Shown: in pieces, positions 1 through 11,124 of the stretch
Layout: each line of letters begins with the position of its first letter
How positions within the stretch are numbered: position 1 is the first letter of the stretch
Assembly (NCBI RefSeq): GCF_902635505.1
Contig: NC_045427.1
Location: 55,578,539-55,642,538 of the forward strand
DNA from: Sarcophilus harrisii
Taxonomy: Eukaryota; Chordata; Mammalia; Dasyuromorphia; Dasyuridae
Direction of reading: 5' to 3'
Length of the DNA: 64,000 bases
Program-made: the position numbers and the translations under genes
The notes under the pieces: generated by a model
What the model was told of the DNA's origin: nothing
The model's input: the letters and a program-made list of their open reading frames with translations, nothing else
Database searches by the model: none

Positions 1-200
1 GGAGTCAGAAGACTCCTCGTCCTGCAGTCAAATCTGACTTCAGATGCTAATTATATGTTTAACACCCGGCAAGTCAACCTTGCTAAACTTATTAGCATTA
101 GTTTCCTGCAAAGGACTAAACAACAACAATGTACCAGCCCCAGTGCTAAGGGTTGGAAGATCTGAGTTCGAATCCCGGCTCTACACTTAAAAAATAATGG
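1..200 (+). repeat. Diverged tRNA-type SINE and MIR-like fragment
   Basis: GGAGTCAGAAG, CAAATCTGACTTCAGA and GGCAAGTCAACC resemble the sense marsupial SINE. At 145-185 a second piece with GAGTTCGAATCCCGGCTCTA is MIR/tRNA-like. Both are old. Confidence 0.5.
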
Positions 201-880
201 ATTTATATAATTCAAATAATGTTATTATAATGTAACAAAATTTATATAATGATAAAGCATGTATATGTATATATAGTCCTATGTATATGTAAAATATTTA
301 TTTATATATAAAAATCCAAGCACATACACATATATATAAATAGACACAAGGTATTCAGATGTGAAGGGGAGGGTCCAAAGAAACCTAGAAAGGTAAATTT
401 ATTCTAGCAATTGAAAGGAGCTGCATGATGATCGAGTGCTAATATTTGAATAAGGGAAAGGTTGTGTCCCTTAAGAACTTTCATGTCTTCAAAGGGTATT
501 GAGGAAGTGAAAACAAGAGAAATAGAAATCCTCAGGGTGAATTCATTCTGTTCTAGGGTCTGAAGTAAGAGAAGGAAGGGTAAAAAGGAAAATAAAACTA
601 ATAAAAGGAGGAAGAAGGGGTAGAACTTCCCAATTCTCATAATTGGAAAAATACAAACATGGAGGAAGGGAGGTGAGGGGAGCATCGTGAACAGCACTCT
701 TATATGAAACATAGAGAGGTGAATTACAAGCACACTTGATGTAAAAAAGTTTCATGAACTTGAAGAGATAGATTAAAAAAAGGATGAGGGAAGGAAAGAA
801 TTTAAGGGTTCTCTTAGATTTCTTCTTAAACAACTGGGGAATGGCTGAACAAATTATGGCATATTAATATAATGGAACAT

Positions 881-1035
881 ACCGCAGCTAGGTGGTGCAG
901 TGGATAATACACCAGCCCTGAAGTTAGGAGGACCTGAGTTCAAATGTAGTCTCAGATACTTAACAACTGTTAAGTTGTGTGACCCTGGGGAAGTCACTTA
1001 ACCTCAATTGCCTCAGCAAAAAAGAAAAAATACAT
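881..1035 (+). repeat. Marsupial tRNA-like SINE inserted in an L1 fragment
   Basis: The full SINE module (CAGCTAGGTGGTGCAGTGG ... CAATTGCCTCAGC plus an A-rich tail) is flanked by the 14-bp target duplication ATATAATGGAACAT (867-880 and 1036-1049). The surrounding L1 ORF2 3' piece (835-880, resuming 1050-1110) is split by it. Confidence 0.85.
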
Positions 1036-1698
1036 ATATAATGGAACATGAATGAAATAAAAAATGATGAATGAAATGATTTCAGAGAAATTTGGGTAGT
1101 ATAAACTGACCCAAAGAGAATCAAGCAGATTTAGGAACATTTATTAAGCACTTAATATGTGCCAGATACAGTGCTAAACTAATCCTCATCCTTCATGATA
1201 TCTCTATAGCCTTTAACATTGTTTCTTACTTGCTTTTCAATGATACTTCTTTTTCTCTAGGGTTTTAAGACTCTTGTTTCAGCACGTATTTATTTGACAG
1301 CTTCTCCTTAGGCTCCCTTGCTAGATTTCTATTCAAGTTATCCCCACCAATTTAGGGTGTCCACTATTGCTCTAGGTTGGGCTATTTCTCAGTCTCATTA
1401 TTTATTATTCATTATTTCAAATGATCCAGTGAGGATCAATTATTATGATTCCCATTTTATAGATGTGGAAACTGAGGCTTAGGGTGTTTTCTACCTACCT
1501 GAGGATACACATTCGCTTTGAATTCTTAAGGCACAGCAATAACCTTGAAAGAGGCTTCCATCCTTCCTACCCCCATTTCACCCCTTTTTTTTATTTCAGG
1601 TTTCCTAGTCTGGCATGTCTTCCTTCACCTCCTAGATTCATTTGAATTCCTGCCCATCTTTTAAAGCTTGCTCACTTTTTTACCCAGAAAGCTTCTTT

Positions 1699-2135
1699 GA
1701 TATTCTCTGTTGTGAGATCAACCAAATCATTTCCAATGGAACAGTAATGAACTGAACCAGCTATGCCCAGAAAAAGAACTCTGGGAGATGACTAAGAACC
1801 ATTACATTGAATTCCCAATCCCTATATTTATGCCCACCTGCATTTTTTATTTCCTTCACAAGCTAATTGTACAATATTTCAGAGTCTGATTCTTTTTGTA
1901 CAGCAAAATAACGTTTTGGTCATGTATACTTATTGTGTATCTAAGTTATATTTTAATATATTTAACATCTACTGGTCATCCTGCCATTTAGGGGAGGGGG
2001 TGGGGGGGGGTAAGAGGTAAAAAATTGGAACAAGAGGTTTGGCAATTGTTAATGCTGTAAAGTTACCCATGCATATATCCTGTAAATAAAAGGCTATTAA
2101 ATAAAAAGAAAAAAAAAAAAGATATTCTCTGTTGT
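1699..2135 (+). repeat. 5'-truncated L1 3' end with intact target duplication
   Basis: The 1714-2120 body carries the marsupial L1 3' UTR (TTGGCAATTGTTAATGCTG, AATAAAAGGCTATTAAATAAA) and a poly(A) tail. Both sides have the perfect 15-bp duplication GATATTCTCTGTTGT (1699-1713 and 2121-2135), so the insertion boundaries are unambiguous and it is fairly young. Confidence 0.9.
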
Positions 2136-2774
2136 AACAATTTCCCCTCCCCCCTTTAAGTCTTACATAGCACTTTGATATTTCCCTAATGCTTTCATAC
2201 TTAAAAAAAAAAAAAATCACTATATATTATGGTTATCTTATATATCCCTTATTCCTTTACTAGTCTCTAAATTATAGAAGCGCTGGAACTGTGACTTGTT
2301 AAGATTTGTATCTTTTTTTCCCTTCCTCTATCTTTTGGCATTGAATGTGAAATACATCTCTTGAATTGAATTTTATTTGAATTTAAAAGGGCAAAATCAA
2401 CCTACTGGGAGTGTATTTAGTCAGGTTTTTCCACTGCTTATGTGGTGAATGACTATGGGTGTTCTAGAGACTGTTCCAAGTTTAGCTCATTTTGATGTGA
2501 CATTGAGAATTTTATATCAAAATCAGCTTATTTTTTAAAAGTAAAAGGGAAGATAGTTTTTACATTCTTGCAAAACTTTGTGTTCCAAATTTTTCATTAT
2601 CTTTGCATGTACTTGGGAAAATTAAAAGCATTATTTAAAAATGTGTTTAATGAAGCTGTTACCCAACATACTTAAGTATGATTTTTGCAAAACAAATAAA
2701 AGGTACCTGTTACACATAAGTACTAGATTCAAAACACAACAGGCCTTGAACTTGGCAAAGAACCCAACAAAAGA

Positions 2775-3130
2775 ATATTGAATTACAAGGCAATTCCAAT
2801 AGGCTTCGGGGGATGGAAAATGCCAATCACATCCAGAAAGAACTATGGAAATCGAAGCATAGTCTTTTCACTTTTTTGTTTGTTTGTTTTGTTTCTCATG
2901 GGTTTTTTTTTTTTTTCCTTTTGGTCTGATTTTTCTTATACAGCGTGACAAATATGGAAATATTGTTTAAAAGGATTGCAGGTGTTTAAACTTTATCAGA
3001 TTGCTATCTTGGCAAGGGGAGGTAAGGGAGGGAGAGAGAAAAATATAGCACTCAAAATTTGACAAAGATGAACATGGAAAACTATCTTTATATATATTTG
3101 GAAAAATAAATAACTATTGGCAAAAAAAGA
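2775..3130 (+). repeat. L1 3' end (second 3' UTR subtype)
   Basis: Contains CACATCCAGAAAGAACTATGG, GACAAATATGGAAATA, TATCAGATTGCTATCTTGG and AAAACTATCTTTATATATA with an A-rich end, the same order as other L1 3' ends here (for example 58630-58930). A decayed related tail is at about 2570-2640. Confidence 0.75.
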
Positions 3131-3239
3131 TTTAATTAAAATTGCCCTTCATAATGAAGGAAAATGATATATATCCCAGTTTTCTAATTAAGAATACTAT
3201 GCTGTGAGTACAATTCAGATTACACAGTAAGGGGCTTAA

Positions 3240-3243
<4 letters not shown>

Positions 3244-3288
<45 letters not shown>
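3244..3288 (+). repeat. (CT)n microsatellite
   Basis: An uninterrupted CT dinucleotide run of about 22 units. Confidence 0.95.
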
Positions 3289-3289
<1 letters not shown>

Positions 3290-4074
3290 GATAGATTGGG
3301 AGAAACTTTGTATGTCCAGGACCTAGGATAGTTCATGGCATATAGTAGGAAGACTTCATTGATATGGGGAATAATGCCAAAGAGCCGAACCTGTATCAAG
3401 TCTGGATTTTGCTACTAATTAGCTGTGGCCACTTCCCATCTCTAGAGCGGAGTTCAGTTATCTAAAAAAGATTCCAGCTGTTAATATTGTGATTCTATGG
3501 CTCAGCCAGTTCTGAGATTGCAGCTTCTCTGCTTCTTTCTCCCTAAGGTTGATTTCCTTGACAAGTCTCTCAATCTATCCTGGGTCTGAGTATTTAGGAA
3601 TTGGGGCTGGGGGTGGAGGAAAGTAGTACAGTTTTTGTCATCCTCATTATTTTTCCATTTTCTCCCATGGCCCATACTTGCTGACCCACCCACACACCTA
3701 CCTCAGGAAATAGGCCATTTCCGAATAAAGGATTAAGAGGGGAATTCCTGAGAAGAGACACTTTGCTGTTCAAAGACTTACTTTCCAGGGGACCACAGCC
3801 TGGGAGAAAGGAACTGAAAGCAAAGTTAGACTGAGTTTGAGACAAGCGGATGCTTTATGGGGCTCCTTAGGAAAAGACTCTTTGGGGCTAATGATATGTT
3901 TCATTTTGGAGATTACACAATACCCTGAGACACCCTTCAGGATGCGCTTTCAGCACAAAATCTGTTAGGTTTGGAGAAACAGAACCAGAACCAGTGGAGA
4001 TAGAGCTCTCCTAATTCCTTCCCATAATTACCCAGAGCTGAGGTGGATATATACAAACAAAAAAAGGCCAGTCT

Positions 4075-4200
4075 AAGAGCCTCAGTTTCTTCAATTGCAA
4101 AACGGTTATAATAATACCTGCTCTACTTCCTCTTATCACTATGAGGAAAATCCCTAGTAAACCTCAAAATGCTCTGTAATGTAAGTTGTTAATAATCATA
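4075..4200 (+). repeat. MIR-family SINE fragment
   Basis: CCTCAGTTTCTTCAATTG, AAAACGGTTATAATAATACC and ATGAGGAAAATCCC follow the MIR 3' half. A similar shorter piece lies at about 3380-3505. Confidence 0.6.
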
Positions 4201-4329
4201 TTTATCTTTCAATTAAAGCTTTATTAAAAACAACACTGAATGTTAATGACCAAGTAGATGTATTTAGTAACTAAATTTAATTAAGCAACTAGCAAGCTTA
4301 TTTCAATATACAAAGTATTTTTCAGTCGT

Positions 4330-4700
4330 TCCTTCTAAATCTTTTATTGGATTGGTTAGCTATCAAATTCTTTTCCTTTTTCCTCTGTATAGCCATAATT
4401 ACTATGAGTCCCCTTGCCTGATTCTGCTTTATCTTCATTTTGATTCATTTCATAAAGATCTCACCAGATTTCTTTGTATTCCTCATACTTGTTCGTCTTA
4501 ATTGAATTATAAGGGTCCATTACAGTAATTCTCTGCAACATATTTCACCATCCCTTTATGGGTTCCCCCAATAAGGTTACTTATAATGAATGCTCCCTGG
4601 GAGTCTGAAAATATTTGAACAGTAAACTCTTTTAGTTCGCTTTTGGTAAATTTTTTTTTAAATATGCCTCCATAATGGACTAGGATTATTTTTGTAACTT
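4330..4700 (-). repeat. Old L1 ORF2 3' fragment
   Basis: ATTCATTTCATAAAGATCTC, TATTCCTCATACTTG and ACCATCCCTTTATGGGTTCCCC resemble the reverse complement of the L1 ORF2 3' end. Heavily decayed. From 4700 to 5430 I see nothing I can name. Confidence 0.4.
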
Positions 4701-5440
4701 TCTATGAGCTATCGTTGCTCTCCAAGTTTATTTTAATTATATCGGGTTTTTTCCATGGAATTTTCTTGGCCATATAGTCAAAAGCATCTCTCTAAAAATT
4801 CTTACCGTTGAATAGAAAAAAAAAATGGATCTTTTCCTCCACAATAAAGATATATTCCATTTTCTCCCACCTTTTTTGTGTCTTTTTTTTAATAATAATA
4901 AGGCTATAATCTTGTGTAAGGGTGACCCACCTGGCGGGTGCTACACTCCTGGAACGGTTACTACTAGGGAGGTGAGGGCAGGAGTCCACAGGCTGTTCAA
5001 CCTGGTGTGATGAGACTCGTCACCATGTTAAAGTGTGATTCTTTTTTTAACTGGCTGGAGTAATTCATGAAATAATCCACTAGGGGCAAGGACTTCCTCG
5101 TTTTTCCGTCTGGTAAACAGTCCCGAATAAAGCTTTGTTGAAAAGAGGTTGAAACTAGAGTCGGTGGAGAGACCACGAAATTCGCGGAGAGCTGAAGCGA
5201 GGAAATGGTCGAGGAAAGAGCCTTTCGTTGGGGAACCGGAGAACCTCGTTTCTGATCCCTGGGCTTTGCTATTTACGTCACTGAAATCACTTAACCCCCT
5301 CCCCCAATTCTACTCCCTTCCCCCCCCCCCCAGCCTTTAGTTTCCAATTCTGCCTTTAAAGCGGGGAGAGGCTCAGGAAGGATTATACTAGATAAAAGCC
5401 AAGGATCCTTCCATCTCTTTGCAACCCATGAAAAAAAAAA

Positions 5441-5635
5441 AGATGCATAATAATAATAATAATAGCTAGCATCTATGTAGCGATTTAGAGGATGCAAAGA
5501 GTTTGTGAATTTCTCATTTGACCCCCACAACCATCCCGGGAGGAAGGTGTTATTGACATGCCCATTTTAGCCGGCGGAGAGGGATTATGCATCTCGCCCA
5601 GGGTCACACGGAGAGTGGTTATCTGACTCAATAAT
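5441..5635 (-). repeat. MIR-type SINE, antisense
   Basis: AATAATAGCTAGCATCTATGTAGCG ... CCCATTTTAGCC ... CGCCCAGGGTCACACGGAG is the antisense MIR-type layout common in marsupials. Confidence 0.65.
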
Positions 5636-5748
5636 AATAATAAAGGCACGCGGGAGCATAAAGAACAAGATTGGTCCTACGAGTTGACCCGTCCGCCCCT
5701 CCCCCCTCTTTTGCAGAAGTAGAGATCCATGGGGCTGTGAAATGTTTG

Positions 5749-6066
5749 TAAGGTCAGGTTTTGTCGATATTTTTGATCTGTTTTGCTGAATCTTTTTTCT
5801 GGGAGGGAGAAGAAAACTAGGTCAGGTAAAAACCAAAATGATCGATTGCATTATTAAAGTCAAAATAAAAACCTCCTCCCGAGTTTGGGCTCCCACTTGG
5901 GTTCTAAGCGCCTCCGTTTTTTAAGGCCAGATTTTATCGATATTTTTGATGTGTTTTGCTGAATCTTTTTTCTGGGAGGGAGAAGAAAACTGGGTCATGT
6001 AAAAACAAAAATGATCAATTACATTAAAGTCAAAATAAAAAACATCCTGCGAGTTTGGGCTCCCAC
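5749..6066 (+). repeat. Direct duplication of ~148 bp beside CpG island 1
   Basis: Copy A is 5749-5896 and copy B is 5922-6066 (offset 173 bp falling to 170). Both run from TAAGG(T/C)CAG through CGATATTTTTGAT, TTTTGCTGAATC and CTGGGAGGGAGAAG to GAGTTTGGGCTCCCAC, with only scattered differences. It is not a repeat family that I recognise. Confidence 0.85.
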
Positions 6067-6740
6067 GGCGGACTACTCGGACGCTGAGCCTCTCGCCCCA
6101 GCTCTCGGCTCCCTCTAGGGGTCCCAGGGAGCAGCTGGGAAGCCTTTGGGGGGCCGGGGCGGGGCTGGGTCCCCGCCTCTCCCACCAGCTGGGGAAAATC
6201 GGGGCGTGAGAATCCGCCCCTCCCCTCCAGCCTCGCCCTCGCCGTGGGAAGGGGATGGGCCCTGACTTCCTGGAGGAGGGCTGGGCCGCGCGGCCCCCCT
6301 CCTCCGCTCCCCGGCGTGCGGGCGGCCCACCCCATGAGCAAATATTTAACATTCCGGGGTTATCCGGGAAAGGATGAGGGGGGTCGGGCGCGGGAGAGTG
6401 AGCCAGGGAGGACGAGCGGCCCGCGACGCCTTCAGTCCGTCTCCCACCACCCCATCCCAGGAGACGGTGCACCCTGACCCACAATCCAGAGCTGAAGTGG
6501 TGACTCAGAATTTTATAATCCGGAACCACAGACGTCGTGCAAGAGAACAAGCCTGGGGCGTGCAAAGGGGAGGGGGGGGGGGAAAGGTAAAGCAGAGACA
6601 AGTCTCTCGCCCACAACGCTGAGAGAACGGAGTCCGGGATGGCCCCCAGGGGAAGAAATAGAGGCAGAGAGATGGGAGTGGGGAAAGCGCGGTGGGAAAC
6701 CGACCGGCACAGAAACAACTGGAGAGGGAGGAGCCCGAGG
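6050..6740. promoter_or_regulatory. Orphan CpG island 1
   Basis: A CG-dense, GC-rich block directly follows a tandem duplication. It carries an AP-1 site TGACTCA (6501-6507) and a RUNX site AACCACAG (6524-6531). Open frames here on both strands look like composition artefacts; no exon or known protein is recognised. It could be an enhancer or the promoter of a non-coding RNA. Confidence 0.6.
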
Positions 6741-6894
6741 GTCTCCGCTTTGTCACTGAGGAACCCAGTCACTCCTGGTTTCCAAGAAAGTTTGGTTCCT
6801 CTACTGGTCGCCAGGCCTGTGATTTTTCACTCCCCAACTTCTCGCTGCGAAGAGCGGTCTTTAGAGCGGAAGGTCCGGTCATTTCCAACTCCTC

Positions 6895-7185
6895 GTGGCC
6901 GCCTTTGGGGTCTTCTTGGCAAGGAGAGGTGAATGGGTCGCCATTTCCTTCTCTGGCTCATCCGACAGGTGAGCCACCTGAGACAAGGAGCGTTAAAGCG
7001 ACTCGCCCGGCGTCACACAGGCAGTAAGTGGCTGAAGCCAAGTTTGGACTTAGGGACTCAGGACCAGGGCTCTGTCTTTGCAACCTGCCTTCATATCCTA
7101 TCCCTGTATTTACCCCCGACGGTTTCATTTTCCCCATGTGTAAAAAGAGAGGGTTGGACTCCAAAATCCCTTCTAGCGCTTAATC
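6895..7185. repeat. RTE-tailed SINE (antisense) followed by MIR-like piece
   Basis: GGTCTTCTTGGCAAGGAGAGG, CGCCATTTCCTTCTCTGGCTC and GTCACACAGGCAGTAAGTGGC are antisense SINE landmarks. At 7120-7185 a sense MIR end reads TAAAAAGAGAGGGTTGGACTC. Confidence 0.6.
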
Positions 7186-7238
7186 TCTGTCCTTCCACTC
7201 CGCTCCTCCCAGGTCAAATATTTTCACATCTGGAGGAA

Positions 7239-7799
7239 TCCTACTCTTTTTTTTTTCCCTCAATGGTATTTTATTTTTCCAATTACATATAGAATTTTCA
7301 ACATTCACTTTTTTTTAAGCAAGGCAACTGGAGTTAAGTGACTTGCCCAGGGTCACACAGGTAGCAAGTGTGAAGTGTCTGAGGCCGGATTTGAGCTCAA
7401 GTCCTCCTGACTCCAGGGCCTGTGTTTTATCCGCTTTGTCATCTAGCTGTCCAAAACATTCATTTTTGTAAAATTTTGAGCCCCACATTTTTTCTCCTCT
7501 CTCTCTTCCCCAAGACAGCAAGCAATCTGATATAAATTATACAGGTATAATCATTTTAAACATATTCCCATGTTAGTCATATTATGAAAGACACAAATAA
7601 AAAAAAACAGGAGAGAAAAAGCAAGCATATAATCAAGGAGGTGAAAACTGCTCTGATCCAAATTCTCCGTGCTTTTCTCTGGATGCAGATGGCCTTTTCC
7701 ATTTCAAGTCTATTGGAATTGTCTTTCCCCCTCTTTTATGATCTCTTTGGGATACAGACACAGTAAAGATACTGCTAGATCAAAGGGCTCCTACTCTTT
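7239..7799 (-). repeat. L1 3' end interrupted by an antisense SINE
   Basis: The L1 (7250-7788, - strand) is bounded by the perfect 11-bp duplication TCCTACTCTTT (7239-7249 and 7789-7799). Inside it an antisense tRNA-like SINE occupies about 7309-7453, with its own AACATTCA duplication (7300-7307, 7455-7462). The order of events is clear: L1 first, SINE later. Confidence 0.85.
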
Positions 7800-8084
7800 A
7801 ACTTGATCTTCTGCCTGTGTGATCTCATTCCTAATCTGGGCTTTCCAGAGTCTCCCCCCATTCAAGGGGCCTACACCTAGGTTTCAGGGGAAACAATCAA
7901 CGTGGATGGGAAATTTTACATCTTTATTTCAATAGCATATAATTTGTATTCTTTGTATCCCTGTACTCCTATGCATTTAAACAAATATTAAGAGAAGGGG
8001 CCCATACGCTTAACCAAGGACCCATGGACTCTTATCCATGCATACAGCACTCAGGAAATGAATTCCTTACACATGAATGCCTTG

Positions 8085-8280
8085 AGGTTTGTAAAGTGTT
8101 TGTTTTCTATCCATTATCTCATTTATAGTTAACCCTGAGAGCCTGGGATTCCAAATTTTATTTCATTTCTTTCACCGATGAGGAAACAGTAGGCCAGAGA
8201 AATTGTTATCCAGATTATAAATTCTAGAAGAGAGATTTAAAGTCTTTCTGGATTTCAGGGCCAGCCCTTTATCTCATTGG
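8085..8280 (-). repeat. MIR-family SINE, antisense
   Basis: GTTTGTAAAGTGTTTG ... ATTATCTCATTTATAGTTAACCC ... GATGAGGAAACAGTAGGCC is antisense MIR layout. Confidence 0.6.
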
Positions 8281-8508
8281 TCATGCTGCATTTAAAGTCC
8301 CTCCTATGTCAAAAACAAAAAAGCATCCAAAACTCAGATGAAATCCATTGGTATTCAAGACCGTCCACAATTCTACCCTCAATTTACCATTTTCCAGATT
8401 TATCTCCTGCAATTCATCATCTACCTGCAAACCAAATTATTCTACTTAAAGTGTGAACCCAATCCAACAAGTAGGTGTTAATTGCCCACTATGTGAAAAA
8501 TCGAATGG

Positions 8509-8509
<1 letters not shown>

Positions 8510-8545
<36 letters not shown>

Positions 8546-8570
8546 TACACACATATATATGTATATATGT
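8510..8570. repeat. (AT)n/(ACAT)n microsatellite
   Basis: About 24 nt of pure AT is followed by ACACATATATACACACATATATATGT-type alternation. Confidence 0.95.
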
Positions 8571-8734
8571 CACCTGATTATGTTAGATTTATTCACTCTC
8601 CTTTGGACCACTCAATAAATCTACAACCCTGTTAGATGAGAAATTGGACTGATTGATCCATTAAGTGATGTGTCCATATCCACAGTTAAAGTCTCAAGTG
8701 TGTCTGATATAGATCCAGACCTCAAAAATGCTAA

Positions 8735-8880
8735 ATCTTTTTTTTTTTTCTTTTTCGAGGGAATTGGGGTTGACTTGCCTATTGTCAGACAGTTTAGTAT
8801 CTAAGTAAGGCCACTTTTGAATTCAGGTCTTCCTCACTCCAAGAGTGGTGCTCTAACCACTGAGCCATCTCACTGACCCT
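8735..8880 (-). repeat. Marsupial tRNA-like SINE, antisense
   Basis: A poly-T start, GGAATTGGGGTTGACTTGCC, CAGGTCTTCCTCACTCC and GCTCTAACCACTGAGCCATC mark an antisense SINE. Confidence 0.75.
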
Positions 8881-8891
8881 ACAATCTAAAT

Positions 8892-9645
8892 TATTTTTTT
8901 CATAAAGCTTTTTTATTTTCAAAACACATGCATAGGGGCAGCTAGGTGGTGCAGTAGATGGAGTGCCAGCTCTGAAGTCAGGAGTGATGAGGTATGGATC
9001 GTGGCAGGAATATGGGTTGGTCTCCTAGTTCTCCAAAACACCAAGTAAGGGTGGGTTCGCAGTGAGAAACGCTACACAAAAGGCTGTGATAAGAAAAGGC
9101 GCTTTAGTAAAGAGAGAAAGGCACAAAGATGTTCTCTTAGTGGGCAATGTTAGAGAATTGCAGAGACATTTTCTCAGGGCTTATATACAGAAACAAAACA
9201 ATTTGGGTTTTGCATCCGAAAGGAACATACTTGAGATATAGGCTGTGGGAAAAGAGTCTTTCCCTGGGAATGTAGATTTTGCATCCAAAAGGTGCATAAT
9301 GTGTGGGAAGAGAATCTTTCCCAGGGAAATGTAGGTTTTGCATCCAAAAGGTGCATAATATGTGAGAAGAGAGTCTTTCCCAGGGAATGCAGATACTCTT
9401 CTGGACTGGCTGTATTGTCCTCATCAGGAGGACCTGAGTTCAAATTTTATCTCATTCACTTAAACATTTCCTAGCTGTGTGACCCTGGGCAAGTCACTTA
9501 ACCCCAATTGCCTCAGCAAAAAAAAACAAACAAAAAACAAAATAACCAAAAACACACATTCACCCTTCCAAAATCTTGTATTTCAATTTTTTTTCCTCCC
9601 TCACTTCCCCCCAACCCCTCCCCAAGATAGCAGATAATCCAAAAT
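8892..9645 (-). repeat. L1 3' end hosting a SINE that hosts an LTR
   Basis: The L1 starts at CATAAAGCTTTTTTATTTTC and resumes after the inserts at CACATTCACCCTTCC through ATAATCCAAAATATGTTAAAC. Within it a sense SINE (about 8936-8984 and 9431-9540, near-duplicated flanks AAAACACATGCA and AAAACACACATTCA) is itself split by a 442-bp solo LTR (8985-9426). Confidence 0.85.
8985..9426 (-). mobile_element. Endogenous retrovirus solo LTR
   Basis: The 442-bp element has ends TGATGAGG / CCTCATCA (TG...CA with matching inverted termini) and a 4-bp target duplication GGAG (8981-8984, 9427-9430) in the middle of a SINE, whose sequence is exactly restored when the element is removed. On the - strand it shows a U3-like part with a tandem enhancer-type repeat (units near 9212, 9281 and 9340) and a TATA box (TGTATATAAG). 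The 4-bp duplication fits a gammaretrovirus-like (ERV1) source. It is a solo LTR with no internal region: a fossil, younger than the SINE it interrupts. Confidence 0.8.
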
Positions 9646-9834
9646 ATGTTAAACACCACAGTCTAAATCTTAAACCCCCCCCCCCCCAACACAGTATAGG
9701 TCAGTGTCATCCCTTTCTTGGAATGGCCTTATTGTCTGTCCTGCCAAGTTAGAATTTATCCCAGTCTTAGTCTCTTTTCCCCAAGACTTTCCCAGACGCT
9801 GTTTTTCTAGGTTATCTGTTCATGAATCTTTTCT

Positions 9835-9960
9835 CTCCAATTGGGCTATAAAATTCTTGTAGGCAGAGACCGGTTTCTTATCCAAATTTGTATCTTCCCA
9901 CAGCCCCACCTCAACCAATTCAGTGCCTTACAAGTTTCAATAAATACTGGCCAAAGACAG
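9835..9960 (+). repeat. L2 LINE 3' end
   Basis: TTGTAGGCAGAGACCGGTTTC ... CAGTGCCTTACAAG ... CAATAAATACTGG is the sense L2 3' end. Confidence 0.6.
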
Positions 9961-10074
9961 AAACAAGTGAGATTAAGTTCAGAGTCTAGGGAAGAAGAGG
10001 GAGTTCCAGCATCTGTCCTATGGCAATTCACCAAAGGACCTTGAAATGGGAAGTACATGGAAAAGGTAATTTGG

Positions 10075-10225
10075 AGTCCTAAGACAGGAATTCCAGTTTC
10101 AACTCTGTCATTTGCTAGTTCTGTGCTCTTAGGCAGATGATTTTATGTCTCAGTTTCCTAATTTGTTGCATGAGAAGGTTTGAGTCTAGACATTATTTAT
10201 GGTTCTTTTCAGCTCTAAATCCTAT
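10075..10225 (+). repeat. MIR-family SINE
   Basis: TTTGCTAGTTCTGTGCTCTTAGGC, ATGTCTCAGTTTCCTAATTTG and TTCTTTTCAGCTCTAAATCC mark a sense MIR. Confidence 0.65.
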
Positions 10226-10379
10226 GTGGGTGGTTATGAAAACAATGCATTCTGATAATGAAAGGCAAGGAAAGTCTGAGGGAAGAGGGATTTCCTGGAG
10301 AAATCCCAAGTAAAAGTAGGAACTTGACAACCTTTCAAAGAGAATCTCTCTAGAATCCATGAGATAGAACCTCTGGATC

Positions 10380-10650
10380 CATTGAATTCTTTCTTTTTTA
10401 TTCAATTTTATGCTCTTTCACAAAAATCCACATTTTCCCCATCCCTACTTCCCAGCCCCATAAAAGAAAAACAAAGTTCCGGTTATAAACATGATGATTC
10501 AAGCAAAACATATTCCCACATTGGCCATGACCAAAAAACATTGTCTCAATATACTGAGTCCATCACCACCAAGTTTATTTTTATATTTATGGTTATTGCA
10601 ATAAATTATTCTGGTGCAACTCGCTTCATTCTGCATTTGTTAAGATGAAT
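10380..10650 (-). repeat. Decayed LINE 3' fragment, probably L1
   Basis: ATTCAATTTTATGCTC, CAAGCAAAACATATTCCCACATTGG and TCTGGTGCAACTCGCTTC follow the antisense L1 3' UTR/ORF2 order seen elsewhere in the window. Confidence 0.45.
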
Positions 10651-10784
10651 TCAAATTCACATGTAATATCCAGTCCTAATGATACCCCCTCTAAGGAAAT
10701 ATTCTCTAACCTCTGGAGACTAATTATCTTTCTCTACTCAGATCAATCGTGCAAGTCTAAGTGCACCTCCTAGATCAGCCCCTC

Positions 10785-10960
10785 AATCAGCAAACATTAA
10801 GATTTCTTCTTGCACAGTACTAGTCCTAGGGGAAACTAAGACACTGTCCTCAAGAGTCTCAAATTCTATTGTACAACAGGATACAAATACACCTTAATCT
10901 ACAAAATACATAGAAGGGTGGGAATAGATTATGTAAACCAATCAAGTTACCATCTCCACC
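10785..10960 (-). repeat. L2 LINE 3' end, antisense
   Basis: CAATCAGCAAACATTAAG, TGCACAGTACTAGTCCTAGGGG and TGTCCTCAAGAGTCTCAAATTC match the antisense L2 3' end. Confidence 0.6.
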
Positions 10961-11124
10961 CACACACAAAGAAATACTTAAAATTAAATGATAAGATCTG
11001 GTTCACTAGTTATCAACCTGACCTGGATACTTCCCTGATTTAATCAATATTTCAACTAGATTTAAGGGGAAACCTATTCAGATTGAGTGAGAGACTTTTT
11101 GTTTAGTTATGGGAGACTCTTAGC

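Noticed and set aside
145-190. tRNA-like box (GAGTTCGAATCCCGGCTC)
   Set aside because: Only a B-box-like piece; no A box or acceptor stem. It belongs to a MIR/tRNA-derived SINE.
4890-5150. Possible LTR with AATAAAGC near 5126
   Set aside because: A polyadenylation-like string alone; no TG/CA ends or target duplication could be found.
5921-6772. 283-codon open frame on the - strand
   Set aside because: Runs through the CpG island and the duplicated element; low-complexity P/G/R/S content and no recognisable domain or splice logic.
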